64,000 nt of DNA from CAYRXM01 sp964449465 (GCA_964449465.1 CAYVBK010000002.1:135720-199719), one strand, 5' to 3'. Shown: positions 50,435-60,915, numbered from the stretch's first letter. Notes: a model not told the origin generated them from the letters alone. Numbers and translations: made by a program.

Positions 50435-51340
50435 ATGGTCAGGTCGTTGGAAGGGATTGTGGCGGCCATGATCACGCCGTTCAACCGCGATGAATCGCTG
50501 GATGAGGCCGGCGTGGGCGTGATAGCCGACTATTTGATCGGTCAGGGCGTGCATGGGCTGTTTCCGGGCGGCAGTCAAGGCGAGTTTTATGCCTTGACCA
50601 TCGCAGAGCGCAAACGGCTGCTTGAATTGACGCTGAACGCGGCGGGTGGACGGGTGTTTGTGGTGGCGCATGTGGGGGCGATCACCACCCGCGAGGCGGT
50701 TGACCTGACCCGGCATGCCGGGGCCGTCGGCGCGGATGCAGTGGCAGCGGTGACGCCGTTTTTTGTGCGGCCGGCGCCCGATGAATTATGTCAGTATTTC
50801 AAGGATATCGGCGCAGCGACACGATTGCCGGTGCTGGCCTATGACAATGTGGGACGCACGGGTGTATCGCTGCCGCCAACGGTGGTGGCGCAGTTGGCCC
50901 GCGAGGTGCCGCATTTCGTGGGCATCAAAGATTCCAGCGGCGATCTGACCCAACTGGCCGAGCATATCCGGCTGTGTCCGCCAGGATTCAAGGCGTTTGT
51001 GGGGCGCGACTCGTTGATTTTTGGCGCACTGCTCTATGGAGCAGCGGGCGCGGTGGCGGCGTCGGCGAATGTGGCGGCTCACCTGGCGGTGGGTATCTAT
51101 GAGGCCGTGCGCAACGGCAACCTGGCACAGGCGCAGGCGTTGCAGCAGCAATTGGCCCCGCTGCGGACGGCGTTCGATCTGGGGACGTTTCCGGTGGTGA
51201 TCAAAGAAGCGATGGAACTGCTCGGTTTGCCGAGTGGCCCGGCCCGCCAACCGGTGGGTCCACTGTCGGATGCGGCGCGGGCGCAATTACAAGCCGTCCT
51301 GATTCAGGCTGGCATTTTGCAAAACGAAGGAGCGAAATGA
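50435..51340 (+). CDS. DapA-family (dihydrodipicolinate synthase / NAL) aldolase
   Basis: 301 residues from the ATG at 50435 (GGAG at 6-nt spacing; an in-frame ATG 12 nt earlier lacks a site). It is a class I TIM-barrel lyase. The Schiff-base Lys165 lies in FVGIKDSSGD, the catalytic Tyr in VLAYDNVGRTG, and the pyruvate-binding loop GGSQGEFYAL replaces the GTTGE of true DapA. Context with a sugar-phosphate isomerase and an oxidoreductase, away from lysine genes, favours a catabolic role on a sugar acid or N-acetylneuraminate-like compound. The stop overlaps the next ATG by 4 nt. Confidence 0.9.
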   Translation: MVRSLEGIVAAMITPFNRDESLDEAGVGVIADYLIGQGVHGLFPGGSQGEFYALTIAERKRLLELTLNAAGGRVFVVAHVGAITTREAVDLTRHAGAVGADAVAAVTPFFVRPAPDELCQYFKDIGAATRLPVLAYDNVGRTGVSLPPTVVAQLAREVPHFVGIKDSSGDLTQLAEHIRLCPPGFKAFVGRDSLIFGALLYGAAGAVAASANVAAHLAVGIYEAVRNGNLAQAQALQQQLAPLRTAFDLGTFPVVIKEAMELLGLPSGPARQPVGPLSDAARAQLQAVLIQAGILQNEGAK

Positions 51341-52716
51341 AAACTCTGGTTGAATCTCAACGCCAAATTCCGGTCATCGCCGAGGCCGACGTGGTAGTGG
51401 TCGGAGGCGGGCCGGGCGGTCTGCCGGCAGCGATTGCGGCGGCGCGGCATGGGGCACGCACCGTCTTGATCGAACGGTATGGATTTCTGGGCGGCCTGGC
51501 CACGGCCGGATTGGTGGCGCCGATCTTGGGCCATACGGCCTCGCGCAGCCATACGCCCATCGTGCAGGGGCTGCTGCGCGAGATAACCGAACGCATGCAT
51601 GCCCTGGGCGGCGCGCCCACCTGGGAGGCGGCATGCCAGGAATGGGGCATCCGTTTCGACACCGAAGCGCTCAAATATGTGGCCGATCAGATGGTGAGCG
51701 AGGCCGGCATAGAGATATTCTTGCACACCTGGGCCGCCGATGTGGTAATGCAAGAGGGGCGCATCCAGGCGGTGGTGGTGGAGAACAAATCGGGGCGGCA
51801 AGCCATCGCTGGCCAGGTATTTGTTGACGCTACCGGCGACGCCGACCTGGCCTTTCGCGCCGGCGCGCCGACGCAATTTGGGCGCGAGTGGGATGGGCGG
51901 GTCGAGTCTATGGGGTCATTTATGCACATCGGCGGCATTGAGCAGGCCACCGAAGCGCAAAAAGCGGCCGCCAGCGAGTTGTTGCGTCAGGCTATGGGGC
52001 GCGGCGAGTTTCGCTTTTACAACGCTGGTTTTGGCGGCTATAACGATATGCGCCGCGACCATTTTTCGCCCAACATGACTCGTTGGCCCGGCAATTCCAC
52101 TCAGGTGTGCGATCTGACCGAGGCCGAGGTAGGCGTACGCGAGCAGGCCTGGAAGCTGATTCTGTTTTTGCGGCAGCAGCCCGGTTTTGAGACCTGTTAT
52201 CTCCAGGCTACCTCGCAGGTGGGGCCGCGTGAGAGCCGTCAGGTAATGGGCGATTACGTATTGACTGGCGACGATGTGCAACAAGGACGCAAATTTGCCG
52301 ACGCGGTGGCGCGCGGCTCGTGGTGGGTAGACATTCATTGCCCGTTGGGGCATACCCACCCGGTGCATCTGTGCATTGTCGAGTGCCCGCGCCAGGAGGC
52401 CTGCCCGTTTTGGGCAGCCGAACACGACAAGAGTATGCGCCGTCAGGCTGACCTGTACCCGCCCGACAATGACTGGTACGACATTCCGTATCGCTGCCTG
52501 ACCGCCCAAAAGGTAGACAATTTGCTGGTGTCGGGGCGCTGTATCTCGGCCACACATCAAGGCATGGCCGGGGCGCGGGTGATGGGCACATGTATGGCCA
52601 TCGGTCAGGCCGCCGGCACCGCGGCAGCGATGGCCGTGCAGCACCCATCGCTGCCGCGTCAAGTGAACATGAACGAACTGCGCCGGATGTTGCAGGCCGA
52701 CGGCGCGTTGATCTAG
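51337..52716 (+). CDS. FAD-dependent oxidoreductase (PF12831 type)
   Basis: 459 residues. The N-terminal dinucleotide-binding motif is VVVVGGGPGGLPAAIAAAR, followed by IERYGFLGGLATAGLV, typical of the FAD_oxidored family. The middle has VDATGDADLAFRAGAP, and the C-terminal flavin-binding part has NLLVSGRCISATHQGMAGARV. There is no signal peptide or Fe-S motif. It overlaps the aldolase gene by 4 nt, so the two probably act in one catabolic pathway; the substrate is unknown. Confidence 0.92.
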   Translation: MKTLVESQRQIPVIAEADVVVVGGGPGGLPAAIAAARHGARTVLIERYGFLGGLATAGLVAPILGHTASRSHTPIVQGLLREITERMHALGGAPTWEAACQEWGIRFDTEALKYVADQMVSEAGIEIFLHTWAADVVMQEGRIQAVVVENKSGRQAIAGQVFVDATGDADLAFRAGAPTQFGREWDGRVESMGSFMHIGGIEQATEAQKAAASELLRQAMGRGEFRFYNAGFGGYNDMRRDHFSPNMTRWPGNSTQVCDLTEAEVGVREQAWKLILFLRQQPGFETCYLQATSQVGPRESRQVMGDYVLTGDDVQQGRKFADAVARGSWWVDIHCPLGHTHPVHLCIVECPRQEACPFWAAEHDKSMRRQADLYPPDNDWYDIPYRCLTAQKVDNLLVSGRCISATHQGMAGARVMGTCMAIGQAAGTAAAMAVQHPSLPRQVNMNELRRMLQADGALI

Positions 52717-52750
52717 ATTCTGTCTGGGGGGTGGGAAGGGACGGTGGGGT

Positions 52751-55700
52751 ATGCCATTTCTTTTCTGGCTGGATGTCTCGGTGTATGGCCTGTCGGCGAT
52801 GTTGGCCGTGTCCATCACCTGGACGGTGTTGAGCGTGGCCCCGCAACGAAGCCTGAACCGCCTTTTTGCCCTGTTTACATTGATGGCATCGGCCTGGACC
52901 GGCCTGGCCTGTGTGCTGCGCCTGGCGCTGTGGCTGGGCCGGGGCAATGTGCCGCTGTTGAGTGAACTGAGCGGGTTTGCTTTTGGTTTGATGGGGCCCT
53001 TGTTGCTCATGTTTGCGGCGCGGTATGTGGGGCGATCTACCCGCTGGGTAGATATATGGGCTGGAACGGGCTTGCTGGCTATGGCCGCCATTGTCATACC
53101 GCTGTTTCGCCATCAGATCATCGTCGGCCACACGCTAGACGCCAACGGCACCACTCATGTCTCCTTTAGCCCGGCGGGCCTGCTGACGCTGTTGATTCCG
53201 GCGTTGGGGTTGATCGGGGCATTGGTCATATTCTGGCAGACCAACGGCGGCGGGCGCGACCGGTATATGACATTCAGCGTGGCCGTGCTGCTGGCAGGCC
53301 TGATATTGGGCGCAGTGCTGGATGTGTCTTTTCCGGTCATGTCCTTTACCACAGCGCTGAGCCTGACCATCCTGAGTCACCGGGTGATCAACCAGCAGAT
53401 TTTCAACCCTTTGCGCGAACGGACGGCCGAACTGCAACGCGAGATGGCCGAGCGGGAACGCGCCGAAAAGTGGCTGTCTATTCAGCGTGATCTGAGCACG
53501 GCACTGAGTGTGACCAGCGACCTGAGGGCGGCTCTGGATCAGATTTTGAACATTTTGCTGCCAATGCCCGAGATTGATTCCGGAGGAATCTATTTGGTGC
53601 AGGATGCCGACAGCCCCATGCCTGGCGAGCTGGTTTTGGCAGTGCATCAAGGCCTGTCGGCGCCGTTTGTAGACAAGGTGCGCAGCTATCCGGCCGAATC
53701 GCCGCAGGCCAGACTGGTGACCAACGGTAAACCGCTTTATGGCCTGACCGACGAGTTATTCAAGTCCGACGATCTGATTCATCAGCAAGAAGGGCTTCGC
53801 ACGCTGGCAGTGGTGCCGGTATGGTATGAGGATGCGGATGGGCAGAAAAAGGTGGTAGCCTCGCTGAATCTGGCCTCGCACACCCTTGATGAGATGCCCT
53901 CGGATGTGCAAAGTGTGTTAGAAGCGATTGCCACACAGATCGGCGGAGCCATGAGGCGGATCAAGGCTGAGGAATTGCTGCGCCGTGAACGCGACATGGT
54001 CAGCCGCATCACCGAAACCAGCCCGGTAGGCATTACGATGGTCAATCGCAACGGGCAGGTCGTTTTTGCCAACGGTCAGGCCGAACAAGTGTTGGGGCTG
54101 ACCCGAGATCGGGTGTTGGAGCGCACGTACAATGCGCCGGAATGGCGGATCACCGAGCAAGATGGAAATCCCTTTCCTGATGAGCAGCTTCCCTTTCGCC
54201 GAGTGATGGACAGGGCCGAAACGGTTTACAATGTGCGTCACGCCATCGAGTGGCCAGACGGGCGACGTATTGTGTTGTCTATCAATGCCGCGCCGCTGCG
54301 CGATGCTGCCGGTCGGGTGGATGGTATGGTGGCGACGATTGAAAACATTACCGAGCGGGCGCGGGCCGAAGAAGCGCTGCGCGAGAGCGAGGAGCGGTTT
54401 CGTACCCTGGTTCATTCGATGAACGACATTGTGTATATGCTCGACCGAGAGCAGCGGCATGTGGGCATATTTGGTCGCTGGCTGGAAAAAGAAGGCCTGT
54501 CGGCAGATTTCTTTTTGGGCAAGACGGCGCGCAAGTTGTTCGGCCCGGAGCGGGCTGTTTTGCACGAAGCAGCCAATGCCCGCGCCCTGGCCGGCGAAAA
54601 TGTGGTATACAACTGGTCTATGCCACACCCGGACGGCGAACGGTATTACCAAACCTCGGTATCGCCGCTGCGCAACGCCCAGGGCGCGGTGGTGGGCATT
54701 GTGGGTGTGGGGCGCGAGATCACCGACCTCAAGCGCGCCGAGACGGCTCTGCTCAACAGCTCGCGCATGGAGACGGCGGCCACCCTGGCCGGCGGAGTGG
54801 CACACAAGGTCAACAATTTGATGGTGGGAGTGCTGGGCTATGCCGAATTGCTGCGTGAGGCTTTGAACGAATACGCCCGGCCTGGCCTGACGCCACAAGA
54901 GCGTCAGATACAAAGCCAGGATATTCAAGAGATGCTGAACACTATTTTCGATTCAGCGCGACAAACCGGCGACCTGGCACAGCAGATGGTGGCTTTTGCA
55001 CGCGGCGGACGGTATCAGGCGCAAGAGTTGTGTTTGAATGACGTGCTCCGCCGTGTGTTTCACATTCATCAGAGCTCGTTGCCTGAGCGGATCGAGGTCG
55101 AGTTTGATCTGGCCGCCAACCTGTGGGATGTAGAGGCCGACCCGACGCAGATGAGTCAGGTGATCCTCAATCTGGTCACCAATGCCGTCGAGTCCATTGC
55201 CGAACAAGGGCAAATTGAGATCAAGACGGTGAATGTGCAGATAGATGAAACCATGTCACTTCGACACAGCGACCTGCGGCCGGGCCAATATGTGTGCATA
55301 TCAGTGCGAGACAACGGCAGCGGCATTGCACCGCACATTTTGCCGCATATCTTTGAGCCTTTTGTCACCACCAAATTTCAAGGACGGGGCATGGGGCTGG
55401 CGGTAGTGTACGGAATTGTCACCCATCATGGCGGCGGGGTGATCGCCGAAAATGTCAGCGGCGGAGGCGCCGTGTTCTATGTGTATCTGCCGGCAGTGCA
55501 GATTCAGACGCCGCCCCCGGCGATATTGCCAATCGATGTCGCCTTGCCCCAGGCGTCCGATTCGCCGCGCACCATTCTGGTGATCGAAGATGACCCCGTG
55601 GTGATGCACGTTTTGCGGCGCGCTCTGGAGCGGATGGGGCATCAATTGCTACTAGCCCACAACGGCCAGGAGGCTTTGGATGTGGCGCGCTCGTTTCCCG

Positions 55701-55930
55701 ATCCCGTTCACCTGGCTATTTTGGATCTGGGCATGGCGGTGATGGGTGGGGCCGAAACTTTTCCGCTGCTGTTGCAATTGCGCCCTCACATCAAGGTGAT
55801 TTTGTGCAGCGGTTATGACCTGGACGAGACGGCGCAGTCGTTGCTCGACGCCGGCGCAGTGGACTTTGTACACAAGCCGTTTCATTTGAATGTGCTGGAA
55901 GCGGCGATTCAAAAAGCATTATCTATATAA
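52751..55930 (+). CDS. Hybrid histidine kinase: multi-TM, GAF, two PAS, receiver
   Basis: 1059 residues. An N-terminal sensor of about seven membrane helices (1-215), GAF (about 240-405), PAS (about 410-530), and a second PAS (about 545-665). The HisKA helix has His685 in GGVAHKVNNLM, a variant of the usual AHDFNN. The HATPase domain has DNGSGIAPHIL and GRGMGLAVVYG. A C-terminal receiver (about 925-1059) carries IEDDP, phospho-acceptor Asp992 (AILDLGM) and HKPF. A hybrid kinase with its own receiver needs a phosphotransfer partner or acts locally. It starts 34 nt after the oxidoreductase gene and lies 4 nt from the next hybrid kinase. Confidence 0.92.
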   Translation: MPFLFWLDVSVYGLSAMLAVSITWTVLSVAPQRSLNRLFALFTLMASAWTGLACVLRLALWLGRGNVPLLSELSGFAFGLMGPLLLMFAARYVGRSTRWVDIWAGTGLLAMAAIVIPLFRHQIIVGHTLDANGTTHVSFSPAGLLTLLIPALGLIGALVIFWQTNGGGRDRYMTFSVAVLLAGLILGAVLDVSFPVMSFTTALSLTILSHRVINQQIFNPLRERTAELQREMAERERAEKWLSIQRDLSTALSVTSDLRAALDQILNILLPMPEIDSGGIYLVQDADSPMPGELVLAVHQGLSAPFVDKVRSYPAESPQARLVTNGKPLYGLTDELFKSDDLIHQQEGLRTLAVVPVWYEDADGQKKVVASLNLASHTLDEMPSDVQSVLEAIATQIGGAMRRIKAEELLRRERDMVSRITETSPVGITMVNRNGQVVFANGQAEQVLGLTRDRVLERTYNAPEWRITEQDGNPFPDEQLPFRRVMDRAETVYNVRHAIEWPDGRRIVLSINAAPLRDAAGRVDGMVATIENITERARAEEALRESEERFRTLVHSMNDIVYMLDREQRHVGIFGRWLEKEGLSADFFLGKTARKLFGPERAVLHEAANARALAGENVVYNWSMPHPDGERYYQTSVSPLRNAQGAVVGIVGVGREITDLKRAETALLNSSRMETAATLAGGVAHKVNNLMVGVLGYAELLREALNEYARPGLTPQERQIQSQDIQEMLNTIFDSARQTGDLAQQMVAFARGGRYQAQELCLNDVLRRVFHIHQSSLPERIEVEFDLAANLWDVEADPTQMSQVILNLVTNAVESIAEQGQIEIKTVNVQIDETMSLRHSDLRPGQYVCISVRDNGSGIAPHILPHIFEPFVTTKFQGRGMGLAVVYGIVTHHGGGVIAENVSGGGAVFYVYLPAVQIQTPPPAILPIDVALPQASDSPRTILVIEDDPVVMHVLRRALERMGHQLLLAHNGQEALDVARSFPDPVHLAILDLGMAVMGGAETFPLLLQLRPHIKVILCSGYDLDETAQSLLDAGAVDFVHKPFHLNVLEAAIQKALSI

Positions 55931-55934
55931 TTAT

Positions 55935-58900
55935 ATGGATGTTAATGTGAAAAATAATCGAACAATCGGGTTACTTGTCTCCAGATTAGAAGAGGCCTAT
56001 CAGACCCCCATCTGGCAGGCGGTGTGGGAGACGGTGCGACAGCACGGGGTCAACCTGCTATGCTTTGAGGGCGGCATCTGGCGCGCCGACTCTGATCTTG
56101 AACGGACGCGCAATGTGGCGTACGACCTGGCCGGGCCATCCAACCTGGACGGCCTGATCGTGGTGACAAGCTCGGTCGGGACTGCATCCAATGTGCCGGA
56201 CATGGTCGAGTTTTGTCGGCGGTATGCGCCTTTGCCGATGATCAGCATCGGCATGGCATTGCCCGGCATCCCCAGCGTGGTGGTAGACAATGCCTGGGGC
56301 ATACGGCAGGTGATGGATCACCTGATCGAGCAACATGGTCGCCGTCGCATTGCCTTTATTCGCGGCCCTGAAGGACACCCCGAAGCCGAATCGCGCTATG
56401 CAGCTTATCGCGACGCCCTGACAGCACATGGGCTGGCTTTTGACCCCGACCTGGTGGCGCCGGGCGACTTTGAATCGGCCGGACCGGCCATTCGTCTGCT
56501 GCTGGACGAACGCAAGGTGACATTGGATGCACTGGTGACGGCCAATGACAGCATGGCCTATCATGCCATGCAGTTGCTCCGAGAGCGCGGCATTGCAGTG
56601 CCAGAGCAGGTGGCCCTGGTTGGTTTTGATGATACCGCAGCGGTCGAGTTTTTATCTCCGCCGCTGACGACAGTGCGACAGCCCATTGCCGAATTGGGCC
56701 GACAGGCTGCCCGCCTGCTGCTGACCATGCTCGATGGCGGCACAGTGCCAGAGCAAACGCAGTTGCCCACCCGGATGGTGGTGCGCCAATCTTGCGGCTG
56801 TGTGGCGGCGGCCGAGCCGGCGGATGAGCTGATCGATCTGCCTTTGCCAGCGACACCGGTGGAGCGTCGCCGCGAGTTGGCAGACCGGCTGCGGCAGAGC
56901 ATGCTGCACGACATTGAGCGCATTTCACCCGACCAGATTTTGCAGATGAGCGAGGCGTTTCTGGACGACTGGGACACCGCGCAGGCAGCCACCTGGTCGG
57001 TGGCGCCGTTTGAGCATTTTTTGTCGTGGCTGGCCCGCCTGGAAGCGCAGCAGATGGATGAACGCGAGGGTATGGCCTGGCAGCATGTCTTGTCGTCGTT
57101 GCGCCGGGTGGCGCTGGCCTGGGCGGGCAGCGATGTGGCTATAATGCGCCGGGTTGAGGATGGGCTGCACCGGGCGCAGGCGATACTTGCCGAAATGTCG
57201 GGGCGTGCTGCGGCCTGGCGTCACGTACAACAGCGACGACATGAGGTGGCTCTGTACCAGGCGAGTCAGGCCTTGATGGCCTCGCTCGATCAATCTGCGC
57301 TGTGGGATGCGCTGGTAGAGCATCTGCCTGCCATAGGCATTGACTCGTTTTATCTGGCTTTATACGACCCGCCAGGCGATCCCAATACACAGTTTCCCAC
57401 CCTCTGGTCAAAATTGATGCTGGCCGGTGTCAAAGGAAAACGGCCGCCGCTCGAACTGCAAGAACAACCATTTCTGTCGCGGCTGCTCCTGCCGTCGTCG
57501 CGCTGGCTGCCCCCACCCCCTTTTGCCCTGGTGATCGAGCCGTTGCATGTGCGCAACGAGCAGTTGGGTTTTGTGTTGCTTCAGGCCGGGCCTCTGGAAG
57601 GCGCGATCTATGAGATTTTACGCAGCCAGATCAGCGGCGCGCTCAAGAACACCTTTTTGTTGGAGCAGTACCATCTGGCCGGAGAGGCCCTGTCGCAGGC
57701 CTACAGCCGCGTCGAATCGCTGGTGGCGCAACGCACGGCGCAACTTCAGGTAGAGATCAAAGAGCGCGAACAGGCCGAGGCGCGGGCGCAGCGGCGACGC
57801 GAATGGCTGACCCGTGTGCTGAACCTGAGCAAACAAATCACCCAGATCACCGACCGACAAGAATGCTTGGCGCGCATCTATCAGGCCGTCCGCGAGGGGC
57901 TGCGCTTTGATCGCGTCGCTCTGTTTGTCTATGATGCAGAGAACAAGATTTTTTACGGCACATCTGGCACCGACCGCCGCGGACAAATGCAGGATGAGAG
58001 TGATTTTCATGGCACCAACGAAACCTTTGAGATGCTGCTGCACAAACCCGATGGCGTGATTTTTACCCAAGATTATGAGGCCACTTTTCATGCAACCGAA
58101 CTCTGGGGAGCCGACCACATTATGGCCGGCGTCAGACAGCATGTAATGACTGCCGCCTGGGTAGGGGATCGCCCGGTGGCTGTGCTGTGCACCGACAATC
58201 TGATCAGCGGGCGAATTATTGAGGAGGAACAGGTCGAGGCACTGCGACTGTTTTCCGGCTATGCCGGGCTGGCCATTCGCAATGTCGAACTGTTGGAACA
58301 GGTGCGGCAGACCGAACAGCAGTTTCGTTCGATCTTTGAAAATGCTACCGAGGGTATCTTTCAAATCTCGCTGCGCGGCGAAATGCTGAACGCCAACCCG
58401 GCCATGCTGCGATTACTGGTCGCGACCTCGCTAGACGATCTCAAAAACAAATATCGGGCGCCGATCTGGCTGAATTTTGTGCGCCCCGACGACGAAGCGC
58501 ACGTACGGCGGCTGCTGGCCGAGCAGGGCCATGTGAGCGGGTTCGAGTTCCAATCGCGACGGAGCGACGGGCAGGCGATCTGGCTGTTGCTCAATGCCCA
58601 CATTGTGTATAACGGGAACAGGCGACCTTTGTATCTGGAAGGCACCATCCAGGACATCACCGAGCATCGGCAGGCCGAGCAGACTATCCAGGAACGCATG
58701 CTGCGCCTGGAACTGGTTTCGCAGATCGGCCAACGAACCATTGCCTTGCTAGATGTGAACGATTTGATCCGCCAGGCGGTCAACCTGATCGGATACACCT
58801 TTAACTATTATGTGGTGGTCATTTTGCTCGTTCAAGGGGACGATCTGGTGCTGCAAGCGGCGACGCTGCCGGCGATGTGGTTGTTGGAAGGACAGACGCG

Positions 58901-60902
58901 GCTACGCATCGGCGAACAGGGCATCACCGGCTGGGTAGCCGCGCACGGCGAGCCGCTGCTGGTGAACGATGTCAGCCAGGACAGCCACTATCTGGGGTTG
59001 GATGAAGGCATCGAGACGCGCGCCGAGCTGGCCGTGCCGCTCAAATTCAAGGGACAGGTGATCGGTGTGCTGGACGCCCAAAGCGCGCAGTTGGGCGCCT
59101 TTTCACAGCTCGATCTGTTTACTCTGCAAACCATCGCCGATCAATTGGCCATTACCATCGAGAATGCTCGTCTATACGAACAGGCACATCGCCGCGCCGA
59201 GCGGCTGGCTCTGGTCAACCGCATTGGGCGCACGGTGGGGGCCGTGCTAAACCTGGACGACCTGATGCAGGCTGTGTATCGCGACCTGCACCCCATTTTC
59301 AAGCCCGACGCCTTTTTTATCGCCTTGTACGATGCAGAACAAAACATGCTGGATTTTCGCTTTCAAATTGACCAGGGGGTCTTGTCGCCGCCAGAATGTC
59401 AATTGTTGGGGCAAAGCCTGACTTCGTGGGTGGTGCAAAATGGGCGGCCTTTGCTGGTGCGTCATTTGTCTGAAGAGCGGGATCGTCTGCCAGTTTCCGA
59501 CCTGTGGGGTTCGATGAAGCAGGCCGACTCGTGGTTGGGTGTGCCGATGCGAATCAGCAAACGTCAAGAGGCCGAAAGCAACGCCGTCATTGGGGTAATC
59601 TGTGTGCAGGCCTACCGCCCCAATGTCTATGGCGAAGAGGATCAGCTGCTCTTGTCTACCATCGCCGATCAGGTGGCCGCGGCCGTCGAGAGTGCGCGGT
59701 TGTACGAGGCGGTACAGCAAGAGCTGGCACAGCGCAAAAAACTCGAAGAACAACTGGTGCAAGCACAAAAGATGGAGGCTGTGGGGCGGCTGGCCGGTGG
59801 GGTAGCGCACGATTTCAATAACCTGCTCACTGCCATCATCGGCTATACCGATATGCTGTTGGGTGATGCGGCCGGATGGGCCGGCAGCGACTCGGCCCGC
59901 GCCGACCTGAACGAGATCAAAAAGGCCGCACACCGCGCCGCCGATCTGACCCGTCAATTATTGGCGTTTGGGCGCAAGCAGATTCTGCGGCCCAAACTGC
60001 TCAGCTTGAACTCGATCATTGCCGATATGGAAAACATGCTGCGTCGGCTGATCGGCGAAGACATTGAACTGGTCATCCGGCCGGCCCCGGTTTTGGGCAT
60101 GATCGAAGCCGACCCCGGCCAGATTCAGCAGGTGATCATGAACCTGGCGGTGAATGCTCGCGATGCCATGCCACAGGGTGGACGACTGACCATGGAAACG
60201 GCCAACGCCGAGTTGGATGCCGACTATCAGATCAACCACCTTGATGTCGAGCCGGGCCCTTTTGTGATGCTGGCGGTCAGCGACACGGGCATTGGCATGG
60301 ACAAGTTTGTGCAGCAGCGATTGTTTGAACCGTTTTTCACCACCAAAGAGTTCGGTCGTGGCACCGGGCTAGGGCTGGCCACCGTGCATGGCATTGTCAA
60401 GCAGAGTCGCGGACACATTTTTGTGTACAGCGAGGTCGGCCGGGGCAGCACTTTCAAAATTTACCTGCCGCGCGTGGCGGTCGAGGCTCCGTCGCAAATG
60501 AATGGCGAGCCGGTCGTAGCGCTACCGCGCGGCGCCGAGACGATTTTGATCGTGGAGGATGAAGACCTAGTGCGCGACCTGGCGCAGCGGGTGTTACAGC
60601 GCAGCGGCTACAAGGTGCTGATCGCCGCAGATGCGGTTCAGGCCATTCGATTGTGCGACGAGTATGCGGCGTCCATTGACCTGCTAATCACCGATGTGGT
60701 TATGCCCGGCGGCTTGAGCGGACGCGATCTGGCCGAACACCTCAAGCAAACGCGGCCGACTACTAGGGTCTTGTTCATGTCGGGGTATACCGATAGCACC
60801 ATTGTGCATCACGGCATGCTGGAAGAAGGAGTCATGTTTATGCAAAAGCCATTCACGCCGCTGGCGCTGGCCCGTCAGGTGCGCGAGATGTTGGAGAAAT
60901 AG
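55935..60902 (+). CDS. Soluble hybrid histidine kinase with LacI-type sugar-binding sensor
   Basis: 1655 residues, no membrane helix or signal peptide found. The N-terminus (about 10-290) is a LacI/PurR-type periplasmic-binding fold: RTIGLLVSRLEEAYQTPIW, RRRIAFIRGP, ALVTANDSMAYHAMQLLRERG, VALVGFDDTAAVEFLSPPLT, VRQSCGC. The LacI HTH is absent. A helical linker, GAF-like domains (about 490-590 and 650-790), a PAS (about 800-920) and two more GAFs (about 940-1090 and 1100-1270) follow. Then HisKA has His1292 (GGVAHDFNNLL), the HATPase has DTGIGMD and GTGLGLATVHG, and the receiver has Asp1587 (LITDVVMPGG). No ribosome binding site is visible; it is probably coupled to the kinase ending 4 nt upstream. 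Confidence 0.92.
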   Translation: MDVNVKNNRTIGLLVSRLEEAYQTPIWQAVWETVRQHGVNLLCFEGGIWRADSDLERTRNVAYDLAGPSNLDGLIVVTSSVGTASNVPDMVEFCRRYAPLPMISIGMALPGIPSVVVDNAWGIRQVMDHLIEQHGRRRIAFIRGPEGHPEAESRYAAYRDALTAHGLAFDPDLVAPGDFESAGPAIRLLLDERKVTLDALVTANDSMAYHAMQLLRERGIAVPEQVALVGFDDTAAVEFLSPPLTTVRQPIAELGRQAARLLLTMLDGGTVPEQTQLPTRMVVRQSCGCVAAAEPADELIDLPLPATPVERRRELADRLRQSMLHDIERISPDQILQMSEAFLDDWDTAQAATWSVAPFEHFLSWLARLEAQQMDEREGMAWQHVLSSLRRVALAWAGSDVAIMRRVEDGLHRAQAILAEMSGRAAAWRHVQQRRHEVALYQASQALMASLDQSALWDALVEHLPAIGIDSFYLALYDPPGDPNTQFPTLWSKLMLAGVKGKRPPLELQEQPFLSRLLLPSSRWLPPPPFALVIEPLHVRNEQLGFVLLQAGPLEGAIYEILRSQISGALKNTFLLEQYHLAGEALSQAYSRVESLVAQRTAQLQVEIKEREQAEARAQRRREWLTRVLNLSKQITQITDRQECLARIYQAVREGLRFDRVALFVYDAENKIFYGTSGTDRRGQMQDESDFHGTNETFEMLLHKPDGVIFTQDYEATFHATELWGADHIMAGVRQHVMTAAWVGDRPVAVLCTDNLISGRIIEEEQVEALRLFSGYAGLAIRNVELLEQVRQTEQQFRSIFENATEGIFQISLRGEMLNANPAMLRLLVATSLDDLKNKYRAPIWLNFVRPDDEAHVRRLLAEQGHVSGFEFQSRRSDGQAIWLLLNAHIVYNGNRRPLYLEGTIQDITEHRQAEQTIQERMLRLELVSQIGQRTIALLDVNDLIRQAVNLIGYTFNYYVVVILLVQGDDLVLQAATLPAMWLLEGQTRLRIGEQGITGWVAAHGEPLLVNDVSQDSHYLGLDEGIETRAELAVPLKFKGQVIGVLDAQSAQLGAFSQLDLFTLQTIADQLAITIENARLYEQAHRRAERLALVNRIGRTVGAVLNLDDLMQAVYRDLHPIFKPDAFFIALYDAEQNMLDFRFQIDQGVLSPPECQLLGQSLTSWVVQNGRPLLVRHLSEERDRLPVSDLWGSMKQADSWLGVPMRISKRQEAESNAVIGVICVQAYRPNVYGEEDQLLLSTIADQVAAAVESARLYEAVQQELAQRKKLEEQLVQAQKMEAVGRLAGGVAHDFNNLLTAIIGYTDMLLGDAAGWAGSDSARADLNEIKKAAHRAADLTRQLLAFGRKQILRPKLLSLNSIIADMENMLRRLIGEDIELVIRPAPVLGMIEADPGQIQQVIMNLAVNARDAMPQGGRLTMETANAELDADYQINHLDVEPGPFVMLAVSDTGIGMDKFVQQRLFEPFFTTKEFGRGTGLGLATVHGIVKQSRGHIFVYSEVGRGSTFKIYLPRVAVEAPSQMNGEPVVALPRGAETILIVEDEDLVRDLAQRVLQRSGYKVLIAADAVQAIRLCDEYAASIDLLITDVVMPGGLSGRDLAEHLKQTRPTTRVLFMSGYTDSTIVHHGMLEEGVMFMQKPFTPLALARQVREMLEK

Positions 60903-60915
60903 CAATCCAATCAGG

